Positions 8,841 to 18,955 of a DNA stretch of 64,000 bases are shown one piece after another. Source of the stretch: Diplonema japonicum (lineage: Eukaryota > Euglenozoa > Diplonemea > Diplonemida > Diplonemidae); the NCBI GenBank assembly GCA_964019335.1, contig OZ025683.1:248001-312000 (forward strand), in the 5' to 3' direction. The first letter of the stretch is position 1; every line of letters starts with the position of its first letter. The translations under genes were made by a program, and so were the position numbers. The notes beneath the pieces are model-generated. The model had not been told where the DNA came from. It did no database searches and was given only the letters and a program-made list of their open reading frames with translations.

Positions 8841-9727
8841 CTATTTACTGCCAACAAGTAATGACTTTACCGTTACCTCGAGGTTCCGCATTTTACCGTC
8901 GAGGGCCCGCAGGGCCCGAGATGGTAAAATGCGGAACCGAGTGGTCGGTAAAGCATTACTTGGCGGTAGGTAAGTGGTTTTATTTCACGACACTCTGAAA
9001 TTACTTCACCACGAGGGGCACAACAGGGTGACAAGGGGTACAACAAGAGAGGGGTTACAAAGGTTACAATACAAGTTGTTTTTCCTTTTGTTGACTAAGA
9101 GCTGCCGCTGTCGCTGGCATTGCCACTGTCACCATCTCTAATCAAGCCTTCCCATACCTAGCGCGGCCGCTGGCTCCTTTTTTTCTGCTGCTTCGGTATT
9201 TTGAAGTCTTTTGGGGTGCTTGGGTAAGCTGACTAAGTTACCCTTACCCACAGAAGAGCTACCCACAGAAACTGGGAACAAGGCCAAGCCAAAAGTGGGC
9301 AAATTGGGAGGAAAAAGTAGTCCAACTTGGAACTGAGCCGAGGCAAAAGCTTTCACTGCTGTTTTTTTTCACGCGGGTCAGCCTTTTTGGGGATTTTTCT
9401 AAGGTAATATGGGGTTGCTATTTCGCCGTGGCATTTAGAGGAGTGAGTGACTAGGGGAAGTAAGGCACTTATTCCCACTTTTAAGGGCTGGAATGGCCTC
9501 AGATGGCCAAAAATAGTCAAAATACGCCCACCCCAAAAAAGTTTTTCAAGGGGTTGGGTGCATTTTTTTCCACGGCGAGACTCATTTTTCCACTCTAAAG
9601 GGCCATTATTTAACTGCAAAATCTCATTATTTAACTAGTTAAATAATGGCGATTTCGCGTTAAATAATGGCCATTTCGCGTTAAATAATGAGGCCCCTAG
9701 TGAGTGAAGAAAATGACGAAGAGTGAA

Positions 9728-9732
<5 letters not shown>
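8837..9732. repeat. Palindrome-rich repeat element, copy A
   Basis: This ~0.9-kb segment and 10135-10803 share their starts (AATAGCTATTTACTGCC), much of their interior and their ends (GAAGAGTGAAATAAA). Copy A contains a nested palindrome at 8856-8961 and several ATTATTTAAC/GTTAAATAAT motifs near 9605-9695. It begins within the stop codon of the preceding gene. No transposase frame is visible, so it is probably a non-autonomous element. Confidence 0.65.
8856..8961. repeat. Nested inverted repeat
   Basis: Outer arms AAGTAATGACTTTACC (8856-8871) and GGTAAAGCATTACTT (8947-8961) enclose a perfect 16-bp inner pair, GGTTCCGCATTTTACC (8882-8897) and GGTAAAATGCGGAACC (8923-8938). The loop contains GGGCCC twice. 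Copy B lacks the inner palindrome, so ~61 bp were gained in A or lost in B. Confidence 0.75.
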
Positions 9733-9763
<31 letters not shown>

Positions 9764-10134
9764 AGAAAGCGGTTGCCGAGATCAAAAAGAACCTCGGGCT
9801 CTAGGGAGTTGATGGATAAAAAGAGAGGAAGAGAGAGAGAGAAAAAAAAAAAGTACTCTGTCCCCTCAGTAGCAATACTGAAATCAAAAAGAATTAAAGT
9901 GGGGGGGGGGTTGGTATATTTAGCGCAAGAACGAAGAAACAAAAAAAAACCTTTTGTTTTTGTCGAATATGCCCACCACCACCCCCTTCTGTTCTTTTTT
10001 TTTTTTTGTTTGTCCCCCTTCCCCATTCCTTTCCATCTTTTTTTTTTTTATATATCTGTCTATGTGTTTTACTCTTCCCGCCCACCCCTCAGTTATTGTG
10101 TTTACCCCGCCCCTCTCTTCAACCAACAAAAAAC

Positions 10135-10803
10135 AATAGCTATTTACTGCCAACAAGTAATGACTTTACCGTTACCTCGAGGTCGGTATAGCATTACTTG
10201 GCGGTAGGTAAGTGGTTTTATTTCACGACACTCTGAAATTACTTCACCACGAGGGGCACAACAGGGTGACAAGGGGTACAACAAGAGAGGGGTTACAAAG
10301 GTTACAATACAAGTTGTTTTTCCTCCTTTTGTTGACTAAGAGCTGCCGCTGTCGCTAGCATTGCCACTGTCACCATCTCTAATCAGGCCTTCCCATACCT
10401 AGCGCGGCCGCTGGCTCCTTTTTTTCTGCTGCTTCGGTATTTTGAAGTCTTTTGGGGTGCTTGGGTAAGCTGACTAGGTTACCCTTACCCACAGAAACTG
10501 GGAACAAGGCCTAGCCAAAAGTGGGCAAATTGGGAGGAAAAAGTAGTCCAACTTGGAACTGAGCCGAGGCAAAAGTTGACCAATTGAGCTGAACCTGGGG
10601 GGAAATAGCAAACTGAGAGGAAAAAGTAGCCCCACTGGGAACCGAACCGAGGCAAAAATTGGCCTACCGAGGCATATTATTTAACGGAAACCCCCTATTA
10701 CTTCACGGAAAACAGGCCATTATTTCACCGTGAAGTAATGAGATTTAGCGTGAAGTAATGGGCCCCCCAGTGCGTGAAGTAATTTCTGAAGAGTGAAATA
10801 AAA
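10135..10803. repeat. Palindrome-rich repeat element, copy B
   Basis: Second copy of the element at 8837. It keeps the outer palindrome but not the inner one and has a small deletion near 10490. Near its end GTGAAGTAATG motifs appear in both orientations (about 10700-10780), in place of the TTAAATAATG motifs of copy A. Confidence 0.65.
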
Positions 10804-10825
10804 TAAAAAAAACCACACAGCTACA

Positions 10826-10861
<36 letters not shown>

Positions 10862-10866
<5 letters not shown>

Positions 10867-11650
10867 ATTCTTTGAAGATTTGCTGAACATGCCCGAGGAG
10901 GATTTTATAATGAAGACGTCGATGGCATTGATGGTGAGTCTGGTGGCCGCGTGTTCAATTCTGTGTTTCACAACACACAAGGCACCGTATGGGAAGCACG
11001 GGGATTTGAACTGGGTAAACATCAAGCTCCCGGCAAAGGTGGCATGGTTCTTCCAAGAGATGCCGTGCCTGGTGATGGCGGCGGTAAGCTTCGCGTCGAG
11101 AACGCAATTCAACTCTGTGAACACGGTGCTGCTCACAATGTTTGTGTTCCACTATGTAAACAGAGCGTTAGTCTTCCCCTTTAGGATAAGGGGCGGGAAG
11201 CCGTGGGACGTCCTTGTATTCACAATGGCCTGCGCGTTCTGTTTAATCAATGGTTATCTGGTCACAAAGCATCTTATGGTGTATGCACTGTATCCAGATG
11301 ACTGGGCAACTCGCCCGCAATTTGTGATTGGCTCTGCCTTGTTCTCCGTCGGGTGGGCAATTAATTTTCATAGTGATGGGGTTCTGCGTGGTCTTAGAAG
11401 GCCTGGGGAATCCGGGTACAAAATTCCCACAGAAGGCTGTTTTCGCTATGTGTCGTGTGCGAATTACTTTGGGGAGATGGTGGAGTGGTGTGGGTTTGCC
11501 CTTGCCGCCTGCACGCTCCCCACCTTCTCCTTCGCCTTTGGTACCGTTCTCAACCTCCTCCCACGTGCGATTTCTTACCACGAGTGGTACCATAGAAAAT
11601 TCGACGATTATCCAAAAGACCGGAAGATTTTGGTCCCGTTTATTTTCTAG
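10862..11650 (+). CDS. Steroid 5-alpha-reductase family protein
   Basis: A 262-aa multi-span membrane protein matching the 3-oxo-5-alpha-steroid 4-dehydrogenase (SRD5A1/2) family, which is about 255-260 aa. The family signature is near the C-terminus: IPTEGCFRYVSCANYFGEMV, then PRAISYHEWYHRKFDDYPK and the terminal PFIF. Conserved Glu and Tyr residues in these blocks contribute to NADPH and substrate binding in the family. Members reduce delta-4 steroid or enoyl double bonds in the endoplasmic reticulum; the substrate here is unknown. The ATG follows a ~35-nt poly(A) run, with a CACACAG splice acceptor just upstream of it. Confidence 0.85.
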
Positions 11651-11702
11651 GGGGAAAGAAATATAAAATATATACCCTCCCCCTCCCGTTTTTTTTTTTT
11701 TT

Positions 11703-11822
11703 GTTACAAATATTTATCTTTCAAAAAATGATTTTATAACTATATGCAACTTGTGCCGAGCAAGCTTTTTAAAAACCTTTTTTGCTCGTGCGAACAACAA
11801 AGACATATAGTCATAAAGAATT
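11703..11822 (+). repeat. Imperfect-palindrome element, copy 2
   Basis: Inverted copy of 1057-1188, starting GTTACAAATATTTATC and ending CATATAGTCATAAAGAA. It lies about 50 bp after the reductase gene. Arms pair internally around TTTTTAAAAACC. Confidence 0.6.
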
Positions 11823-12030
11823 TTTTTTTTTCCTTTACATGCTGGATTCATCCTGTAGAACGAATGAAACAAGAGCGAGAAAAAAAAAAAGTTGATTTTT
11901 TTTTTTGTTCCTCTTCCCTCCCTTTATGTTTTTGAATTTCTTTCAAAAAGATATTTAAGTTTTTTGTGTCTAGGATTTCCACCATCGACACAAAAAAAAA
12001 AAAGTACAATTTTTCTTTTTTCTTTCTTGC

Positions 12031-12191
12031 GCCCCTATCTAAAAGCTAGATGAGGCGGCTTGGCTTCATGCCTTTTTCCAGAGGGCACGCAGGATCAAGG
12101 CCTTCGGGCCTAGGTCTCAGGTGTTTGACGGCACCTCCCCTTAAGCGGGTCAACGTGAGAGGAAACCCTGTCACGAATTTTTTTTTTTATT
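12031..12191 (+). ncRNA. Candidate structured Pol III RNA
   Basis: An island of balanced composition between homopolymers. Hairpins seen are CCTATCTA/TAGATGAGG, AGGCC-TTCG-GGCCT with a UUCG tetraloop, and CGTGA...TCACG just before a 12-nt T run that would terminate Pol III. GATCAAGGC matches the internal B-box consensus (GWTCRANNC); no clear A box was found. It does not match U1, U2, U4, U5, U6, 5S or SRP RNA as I know them. Confidence 0.35.
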
Positions 12192-12446
12192 TTGCTTCCT
12201 GTCTTTTCTTTGAGGGGACTCCCCCCCCCCCCCCCCCCCCCCCCGAGGTTTTGGCAAGTGATGGCAGGTCCTCCTTCATATGGTTCGATCCCCCCTTCCC
12301 TCCTCTCCTTTCTATATTTTCTAAATGTCTCTTTTCCCCTTTCTTTTTTCTTTTTTTTTTTTTGTTCTTCCGCTCAAAGGGGTAAAAAAAAAAAAAAGGG
12401 AGGAGGGAGGCGAGAGCCAAAAAAAAATAATAATAATAATAATATA

Positions 12447-12950
12447 ATGATCCACACGAGAATATGCGTTTTGCGGCAGACGTTGGGCAGGCAAAGGAAA
12501 TGGATAAGTGAAGATGAAGGTGAAGACCCCCTCCAGATGAAAGCTGGGAGCTACAGAGTGCAGGTGGATGCGGATCCCTTTGCTCCGCCCGGGACAGAGA
12601 CCAAAAAGGTTTACGTCACATTGCCCACCTTCGACCCTATGTTAAGTGCTGAGCCAGGGCGGATCGATCTGAACGATCCATCAGCTTGGAGTTGCGATAA
12701 AGTAGTGGAATGGGTGAAGGACAACTACTCCGATCCAGATGTACCAGAAATAGACAAAGACCTCATTGAAGCTTTCCATATGGGCGGGTTGAAGGGGAAG
12801 GACCTGCTTGGGTGCTACCCCAACACTATGTTCAAGGAAATGCGGAAAAAATATCAAAAGCCGGATTACATCCCAAACGTGACGGAAGAGTTGGTGAGAG
12901 AAACATTGCTCCTGAGCTATAAGTACGGCGGACAGGACAGCATGTGGTAG
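12447..12950 (+). CDS. SAM-domain protein
   Basis: A 167-aa frame from ATG 12447; sequence upstream in the same frame is low complexity and excluded. Residues about 77-150 (WSCDKVVEWVKDN, IDKDLIEAFHMGGLKGKDLL) match a sterile alpha motif: a Trp start, five helices and the conserved G-x-LL. SAM domains mediate protein-protein or RNA contacts. The N-terminal ~70 residues have no recognised domain. It lies 59 bp upstream of the next gene. Confidence 0.7.
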   Translation: MIHTRICVLRQTLGRQRKWISEDEGEDPLQMKAGSYRVQVDADPFAPPGTETKKVYVTLPTFDPMLSAEPGRIDLNDPSAWSCDKVVEWVKDNYSDPDVPEIDKDLIEAFHMGGLKGKDLLGCYPNTMFKEMRKKYQKPDYIPNVTEELVRETLLLSYKYGGQDSMW

Positions 12951-12990
12951 TCTAGTTTTTTTTTCTTTTTTTTCTTCTTTTTTTTTAAGC

Positions 12991-12999
12991 CTCCTTCAG
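12991..12999 (+). promoter_or_regulatory. Possible trans-splice acceptor
   Basis: CTCCTTCAG ends a long T/C tract just before the two-codon upstream frame at 13001-13009. Confidence 0.35.
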
Positions 13000-13009
13000 C
13001 ATGGAGTAG

Positions 13010-14227
13010 ATGACACAAAATGGCACAAGGTTCTACCCTATAGGCACGCGAGTGAAGTATGTTGGGGGTGATCGGTTCTGCGGCAACGTGTCATGGCCTG
13101 ATGGTGACAAGCTTGAGGTAGGTGATGTAGGGGCTGTTGCTGAATACGACAATGGCGAGACACACCCTTATGCAGTGCATTTTTCAGGCGCTTTTGTAAG
13201 GCTTGGACATGAAGACATCATGCCTATGGTAACAGGCAGCAGTACCACACCGTCTGCTTCGGAACAGGTTTCAACAGCGCTCACCGACGCACGGCACCAT
13301 CTGGACACCATCCATGCTGCCATCAACAAAGCGTCTTCCCCTACTGCACCACGGTCGCCTGTTCGGCCGAACCCTTACGAGGAGGAATTGAAACGGCAGA
13401 GGCAGCAGCATGCTCGGTCAGTTGAGGAGTATGACCGGAAGATCGTTCAAATGGAAAAAGAACTTCTTGAGACAACCGAAAAACTCGCCACCGAAATTCG
13501 AAAAACAGAAGAACTCAACGAACTCCTCCTCACAGTGAAAGAGGAGGCCACACGGGACAGAGACCACGCTGCACAGCGTTCCAACCAAGTCCTTGAGCTG
13601 GAGCGTGAGATATCACGTTACCAGCAAGAGGTTTTTAATTTGCAACAGGACACGGCTGACGCCCGGCAGCGGGCCACTGACGAAGCCACCGCTCGCATGG
13701 AGGCGGAACGTATCCTTTCCGAACAGGTCGCAAAGTTGAAGGAGGAGCTCGCAGGGTACGCAATGGCAACACCTCCTCCGGGTCTGCAAAATCTCCGTGT
13801 TGGAATGGTTGTCGAGATTGCCGAAGGGCAATGCACCCTCCTTGAGCCTTATACAGGCGCTGATCAAGCTTTCCTCACACGGCATTCATGGTGGGTTCGT
13901 CTTCCGAACGGTGACGAGCGGTTAAGATCTCCTGCTGAAATGTCGCCTGTGTCTAATTCTCGTACTTCACCTCCTCCTCCAGAACTTAACCGAGGAGGGG
14001 TAGGGCCGAAGGCCCTAGCACTCGCTCCAACCTCAATTTCGATGCCAACCCCAACCTCAACCCCAACTCATGCCCCTCCATTACACGTCTCGACTCCTTC
14101 TCCTTGGGAACCGCCTATGCCGGTGCCTTACCCTGTTCATCGGCCGCTCCAACAGCATTATCACGTTCCGTCCGCTGTTTCATATAGCATCCCACGGCGA
14201 CAGCAGCAGGGCGGCGTTGCCAAGTGA
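13010..14227 (+). CDS. Coiled-coil protein with two SH3-like modules
   Basis: A 405-aa frame. Residues about 9-66 (IGTRVKYVGGDRFCGNV through GHEDIMPM) and about 262-310 (LRVGMVVEIAEGQCTLLEP through LRSPAEM) look like related small beta-barrel modules. Between them residues about 123-248 form a strong coiled coil (EEYDRKIVQMEKELLETTEK). The tail is Pro/Thr/Ser-rich. A scaffold or adaptor role is inferred; no specific family is recognised. A two-codon upstream frame, ATG GAG TAG, abuts the start codon. Confidence 0.65.
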   Translation: MTQNGTRFYPIGTRVKYVGGDRFCGNVSWPDGDKLEVGDVGAVAEYDNGETHPYAVHFSGAFVRLGHEDIMPMVTGSSTTPSASEQVSTALTDARHHLDTIHAAINKASSPTAPRSPVRPNPYEEELKRQRQQHARSVEEYDRKIVQMEKELLETTEKLATEIRKTEELNELLLTVKEEATRDRDHAAQRSNQVLELEREISRYQQEVFNLQQDTADARQRATDEATARMEAERILSEQVAKLKEELAGYAMATPPPGLQNLRVGMVVEIAEGQCTLLEPYTGADQAFLTRHSWWVRLPNGDERLRSPAEMSPVSNSRTSPPPPELNRGGVGPKALALAPTSISMPTPTSTPTHAPPLHVSTPSPWEPPMPVPYPVHRPLQQHYHVPSAVSYSIPRRQQQGGVAK

Positions 14228-14258
14228 TGTTCGAAAGGAGAAAGAAAAAAAGAAACTG

Positions 14259-14300
<42 letters not shown>

Positions 14301-14508
14301 CGAAAAGTTTTTTTTTATTTCAAAATTTTACTTTTTAGATACAATGTGTACCCCCCATGTCCCATCAAATGTAAAGACACCCTTCCCCCCCTTTTTTATT
14401 CTTCTTTTATAACATTCTGTACCCCTCCCGTCTTCCATTACCGTGCTTTCTTAATTCTCTTTTCACAAATTAAAAAAAAAGGGAGTTGGGGGCGGGAAAA
14501 AAAAAAAA

Positions 14509-15832
14509 ATGATGGAGTCAACGCTGATACCCGTAATGAGTTTGGTGTGTTTTGCAGGGCTGGTGGGGGGTGTGGAGCCGGGGTTTGTTGGGTGTTTTCA
14601 TGACTCGCCAGCAGACCCAGACTTCGAGATTGACGCGACAAAGGAAGTAGACAAAACAGGAGGGATGCAGCAAGGATGCAGGAAAGCATGCACGGCACCT
14701 GGGAAGGCAATGTACGTGCTCTTCGCGGTTCAAGGCGAAAAATGCTTCTGCGGGAACAGGTTCGGAAAGCATGGAAAAGCAGAATCCTGCAACCAAAACC
14801 AAGTAAACAGCATTTACGAGACAGGTGTACTGACAACAAAAGGCTCGAAAACAGACACGGATTTCAACGCTGTTTACATTGGATGCCACAAGGACAAATC
14901 CCCGGGCAGAGCCTTTCCATCAGACAGCCAAAAAGACGATGAAGGCATGACAATCCCAATGTGCAAAGCGCACTGCATAGACAAAGGAGACGCTCTATTC
15001 TTCGCCCTGCAAGACGGCAACCAGTGTTTCTGCGGGAACGACGACGGCGATAAACACGGTATATCCGGAAAATGCGTAAAAAAATGCGCTGGAGCATCAG
15101 ATGTCAAAACACCCCTCCCCGGGATCTTCGGTGGACCGTCGGATCTATGTGGTGGGCCCTTTGCGAACCAAGTCTATAGAATTATACCAAAACCCAAAAC
15201 ACAACAAGCGCAAGGTGTGTCTTCTTCTTCATCATCATCAACCTCTACCACCTCGCTTCCCGTTATCCCACCTAACTGCGGGGTACCAGGTGCTACCGTT
15301 GTTGTGTTTATTCTAATCGCCTCGACTAGTGTTGGAAGCCAGGGTTTCTTTACTTCAATGGTGCTGACATCGGTTATGCCGCAGGCAACGGCGTCAGTGT
15401 TTTTGGGATCAATAGGAAGCGAAGGGTTTGTGCTGGTTGTGTCTGCGTACTTGGGGCACATTCTACCTGATTCACACATGTTCTCGGCTTACTATACGAA
15501 ATTATTGTCAGCGTTGCTGTGTGTGGGGATCGGGATGGTGCAGGTCAACAAATCGTTTGATGTTGCTGGGAAAGACCAGTCAGATAAGCGGGATGAATTC
15601 AGGGTTACGCTCTCTGAGGTGTCCCGTCCTGCTCAAAAACATGATGCTGAGGGGGACGTGGTCATTGATGCCACACAGGATGGGCCTTCTGTTGTGTACT
15701 CTACCTTTACTACGGTTGTGTTTGCACAGTGGAGCAGCCTCACCCAGCTTTCGATAGTTTGCCTTGCAACCACGTTGAACGTTAACTCTGTTCTTGCTGG
15801 TGGGTTTGCTGCCCAGGTTTGCGGGAGACAAG

Positions 15833-15865
<33 letters not shown>

Positions 15866-15961
15866 ACAGTTCTACAGCATTTCCCTAGCAACATCTATAA
15901 CCCCGTCTTCTTTGATACTTCGGAACGGGTCTGCTTTAAAATGTCATTTTTTGGGTGGTAT

Positions 15962-16007
<46 letters not shown>

Positions 16008-16072
16008 CGTAACACACAGGTTTAATATTCTTCTTCCTTGCAATGAACAACATATTTGAGTTGAATGATTGA
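14509..16072 (+). CDS. WSC-domain / degenerate GDT1-like membrane protein
   Basis: Exons 14509-15816, 15870-15957 and 16020-16072 give 482 aa. Introns are GTTTGC...CACAG (53 nt) and GTATGT...CACAG (62 nt). A hydrophobic signal peptide precedes two Cys-rich WSC-like carbohydrate-binding modules (about residues 25-105 and 123-225, each with CFCGN). A Ser/Thr linker follows, then about six membrane helices resembling the GDT1/TMEM165 (UPF0016) cation transporter family. The last exon supplies the final helix (LIFFFLAMNNIFELND). The two family E-x-G-D motifs read TSVGSQ and AQWSSLTQ, so the acidic metal-binding residues are missing. It is probably a surface or Golgi membrane protein and unlikely to be an active transporter. 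Confidence 0.65.
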
Positions 16073-16429
16073 GTGAGTAAAAAAAAAAGATGAGTTTAAG
16101 GGGAGAGAGGGGTAAAAAAGAAAAAAAAAAGGAGGAAGACCGAAGAAAAAAAAGAGAAAGAAAACAGAATTTAACAAAAAAGAAAATTTCCTCCTCTAGT
16201 TTTTTTTTTTTTTTAAAAAAAAGAGAACTTTACAGAATGGTCTGTGAAGGATCAGTATCCCCCTTCCCCTCCCCCTTCTCTTTTTTTTATGTCAGTAAAA
16301 CGGGAAAAAAAAAAAGAACTTTAAAAAAAAAAAATCCTTTAAAAAAAAACCCTTCTATTCTCGATTTTTTTTTTCCTCCCCCCCAAAAAAAAAACAAATA
16401 AAAAATTGAGGGACGAAAAAAAAAAAAAA
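16073..16429. other. Intergenic homopolymer region
   Basis: Purine-rich runs with short T tracts, ending in the poly(A) leader of the next gene. Nothing coding is seen. Confidence 0.5.
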
Positions 16430-18955
16430 ATGAATCGAGCGGAAGTGGAGGTAGGCAGCAATCTGTTCATAGAAGTAGAAAAAGACGATGGAACGGCAAT
16501 GTACACTCTGGAGAATGACGAGGAAAAGCTTCGGATACAGGGCGTGATCGATTTCAGCAAAAGTGTGAATGTGAAGCTGGGTATCGTTGACTTGGATATC
16601 TCTCCAAAGGGGAGGAAGACCATAGAGGTAAAGGCCCAGGCTGACGGGACCTTCGAAGTCGCCTATGAAATTCGCTTCGAGCAAAAAGTTGAAATCGACG
16701 GTACCATTTCTTCAATCGACACCGATCTCCCATCAGGAGCAACAGGATGGGTCAAGGCACAAGACCTCCCCGGGTACCGAAGCTCGAACACCATTCTAAA
16801 CAAAACATATCCAAGCGGAAATTACAGCGATAATATTATAACAAACCCCGGGCTTCGTGCTGTCCTATCTTGCCTGGAACTTCACACAGAAACCATCATC
16901 ATGGGAAAAATTTTCAAGAACATGCCACAAATACCCACATCTTCAGTCACGGTTATGCTGTGTACAACTCACTACTGGCATCCCGTTGTGTTAAATGATA
17001 CATTGGTAATGGCTGACAAGACTACACGTTGGACGACTGGGACGTTTTGGAAGGATTTTCTTTTTAAAGCGTATTTGAAGAACAACGGTGTCCAGTGCTG
17101 CTCCGAAACGGTTACCGCGGCGCAAGCGTTCGAGGATTTCACCGGCTCCCCCAGCGAAGCGTTCTCCATAACCCCCGGATCCGAACCCGGACCCATAATA
17201 GACAAACTCGACAATTTAACATCGTCGAAAAAATTCCCTGTGATCCTTCAAGGCACCGCTTCTGAACTAGAAGGCGGTTTTTGCATGTCGCACCCCGTCA
17301 TCAATGTGATTAAAGACAACGAGACGAATGAGATAACAAGTATAGAACTCGGTTGCGGAGGCGGTACCATCCTACCGCAAGACATCCCTTTAAAATACAC
17401 GGAAATGATTGTCAGCAGAGTACCTAAAGGTTCTGCGACGGAGATAAAATTAAACGATGTTTTCAACAAAACACCAAACGCGGCGAAAGGGTGCGGGTAT
17501 CGAATCTGGCCTGGGGAATCGACATCAGAAATACAAGTTTCACTGTCGCAAGAACGAGGCGGAAACCGGCCAACAGGGATATTTGTGTTCCACCCAGATC
17601 GTCTGAACGAGATGAAATTCTCCTGCACGCTGTTCGACACCACAGAATCGAAGTTTTTGACTGTACAGGTAACGGAGTCTCTGTCACAAGATTCCCCCCC
17701 AGTCTTAATCATCCCGTTTACACCGTCTCCTGAAACGTTTTCTTACACATTGACACTGTCTTTTGAAGGGAAGTGTCCATTGAAGCAGAACCCGTTTCAC
17801 ATTACTCCGTCTTTGCTAAAGGAAGCGTTTCTGTACAGAGCCATGCAGGAACCTGTGGTAGAACCTGTAACGGGTCTTTGTGTGTCGTCGTGGACCGTAG
17901 GAGACCAGCTTGTAATTGCTGCGGAAAACCGTACTGTCTCGTCACGGTTCACTGTTACAGTTGAGATGGAAAATCATAAAGACAGCGCTGGGAAGAGTAG
18001 TGCTGAAGCGTCTGTAGTTGGAATGGAAAAAAAACTGCTTGTTGTCGGACACGGTTCGGGACAAGGTGGGTTTCAAATATCCCACACACAGCTTGACGAT
18101 TCAAAAGAAGATATTGTTAACACCATTGGAACCAGGGTTTTCTCTGCGGGGGTTGATTTTGACGAACCTGTTCGAGACGGTATTACCGTGATGATCAATG
18201 GTTTGGAGATCGTCTGTAAAAAACCGGAGAAGGCTGCGAAACAACGAACCGCCACGGAAAAAGCGTTGAGCGACCTTGAAGCGCAGACGGAACTCATGAA
18301 GGCCGAACTGCCACCACCCGACATCCCCATGAAACCAATAGAGGAAAACATCAATGATAATCTGTTTTCAGAACCATTACCGTTGCGAGAAGGCGCTGCG
18401 ACTGCACCACTACCTGTGGTTCACTCCGATCGGAAAACATGCGGGATGCGAACATCTGTCTTTTTAAGGCTGACCGCTACCCCACAACCGAAATCTTCAG
18501 CGAAACTGGAATCCAGCATCCGGAAAAAACCAAAAAAACTAACACGGGTGGAACAGCTAAAATTCGTGCAGCGCCTCTTTGAGGAGTCCGTAGAGCAGCG
18601 GGAGAAAGAACTTGTGAAGCTGGAGAAGCGGGTATACTACAGCGACGGCTGCGTCCGTCAGGTCCTCAGCCAGGACGACATGACGAACTTTGTAGACAAG
18701 ATGTACACCCAAGCCCGTATCCACAAGCAAGAAAAAATGCAAAACCTCCAGCAACAGTACCTCACTGAGCTGATCCCCAAGAAGACGCTCAGTCGGGAGC
18801 GGCAGGCCACCATGGTCAAGAAGTTGTATGACACCGTGGAGTCCGACAGGAGCCTGTCCCGAACCCTGGATTTAAAACACAACCCTTGCAGACAGAGGGT
18901 TATACGATCGGATGTGGAATGGAGTAAAACGGTCGAGAGGCTAAATGGTAAGTGA
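16430..18955 (+). CDS. Calpain-like protein without catalytic residues
   Basis: An 841-aa frame from an ATG after poly(A). Residues about 8-90 (NLFIEVEKDDGTAMYTLEND onward) resemble the DUF1935 domain of kinetoplastid calpain-like proteins. Residues about 170-310 resemble the second half of a calpain protease core (HYWHPVVLNDTL, FWKDFLFKAYLKNNG, FEDFTGSPSEAF). The GDCWFL-type active-site Cys segment is absent and the active-site His region reads CMSHPV, so it should not be a protease. Beta-rich calpain domain-III-like modules follow, starting near CGYRIWPGESTSEIQV. The C-terminal ~150 residues are basic helical repeats (LKFVQRLFEESVEQREKELV), also common in kinetoplastid proteins. A membrane-cytoskeleton role is inferred. 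The stop lies in AATG/GTAAGTGA, a perfect donor sequence, so a further exon is possible. Confidence 0.7.
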   Translation: MNRAEVEVGSNLFIEVEKDDGTAMYTLENDEEKLRIQGVIDFSKSVNVKLGIVDLDISPKGRKTIEVKAQADGTFEVAYEIRFEQKVEIDGTISSIDTDLPSGATGWVKAQDLPGYRSSNTILNKTYPSGNYSDNIITNPGLRAVLSCLELHTETIIMGKIFKNMPQIPTSSVTVMLCTTHYWHPVVLNDTLVMADKTTRWTTGTFWKDFLFKAYLKNNGVQCCSETVTAAQAFEDFTGSPSEAFSITPGSEPGPIIDKLDNLTSSKKFPVILQGTASELEGGFCMSHPVINVIKDNETNEITSIELGCGGGTILPQDIPLKYTEMIVSRVPKGSATEIKLNDVFNKTPNAAKGCGYRIWPGESTSEIQVSLSQERGGNRPTGIFVFHPDRLNEMKFSCTLFDTTESKFLTVQVTESLSQDSPPVLIIPFTPSPETFSYTLTLSFEGKCPLKQNPFHITPSLLKEAFLYRAMQEPVVEPVTGLCVSSWTVGDQLVIAAENRTVSSRFTVTVEMENHKDSAGKSSAEASVVGMEKKLLVVGHGSGQGGFQISHTQLDDSKEDIVNTIGTRVFSAGVDFDEPVRDGITVMINGLEIVCKKPEKAAKQRTATEKALSDLEAQTELMKAELPPPDIPMKPIEENINDNLFSEPLPLREGAATAPLPVVHSDRKTCGMRTSVFLRLTATPQPKSSAKLESSIRKKPKKLTRVEQLKFVQRLFEESVEQREKELVKLEKRVYYSDGCVRQVLSQDDMTNFVDKMYTQARIHKQEKMQNLQQQYLTELIPKKTLSRERQATMVKKLYDTVESDRSLSRTLDLKHNPCRQRVIRSDVEWSKTVERLNGK

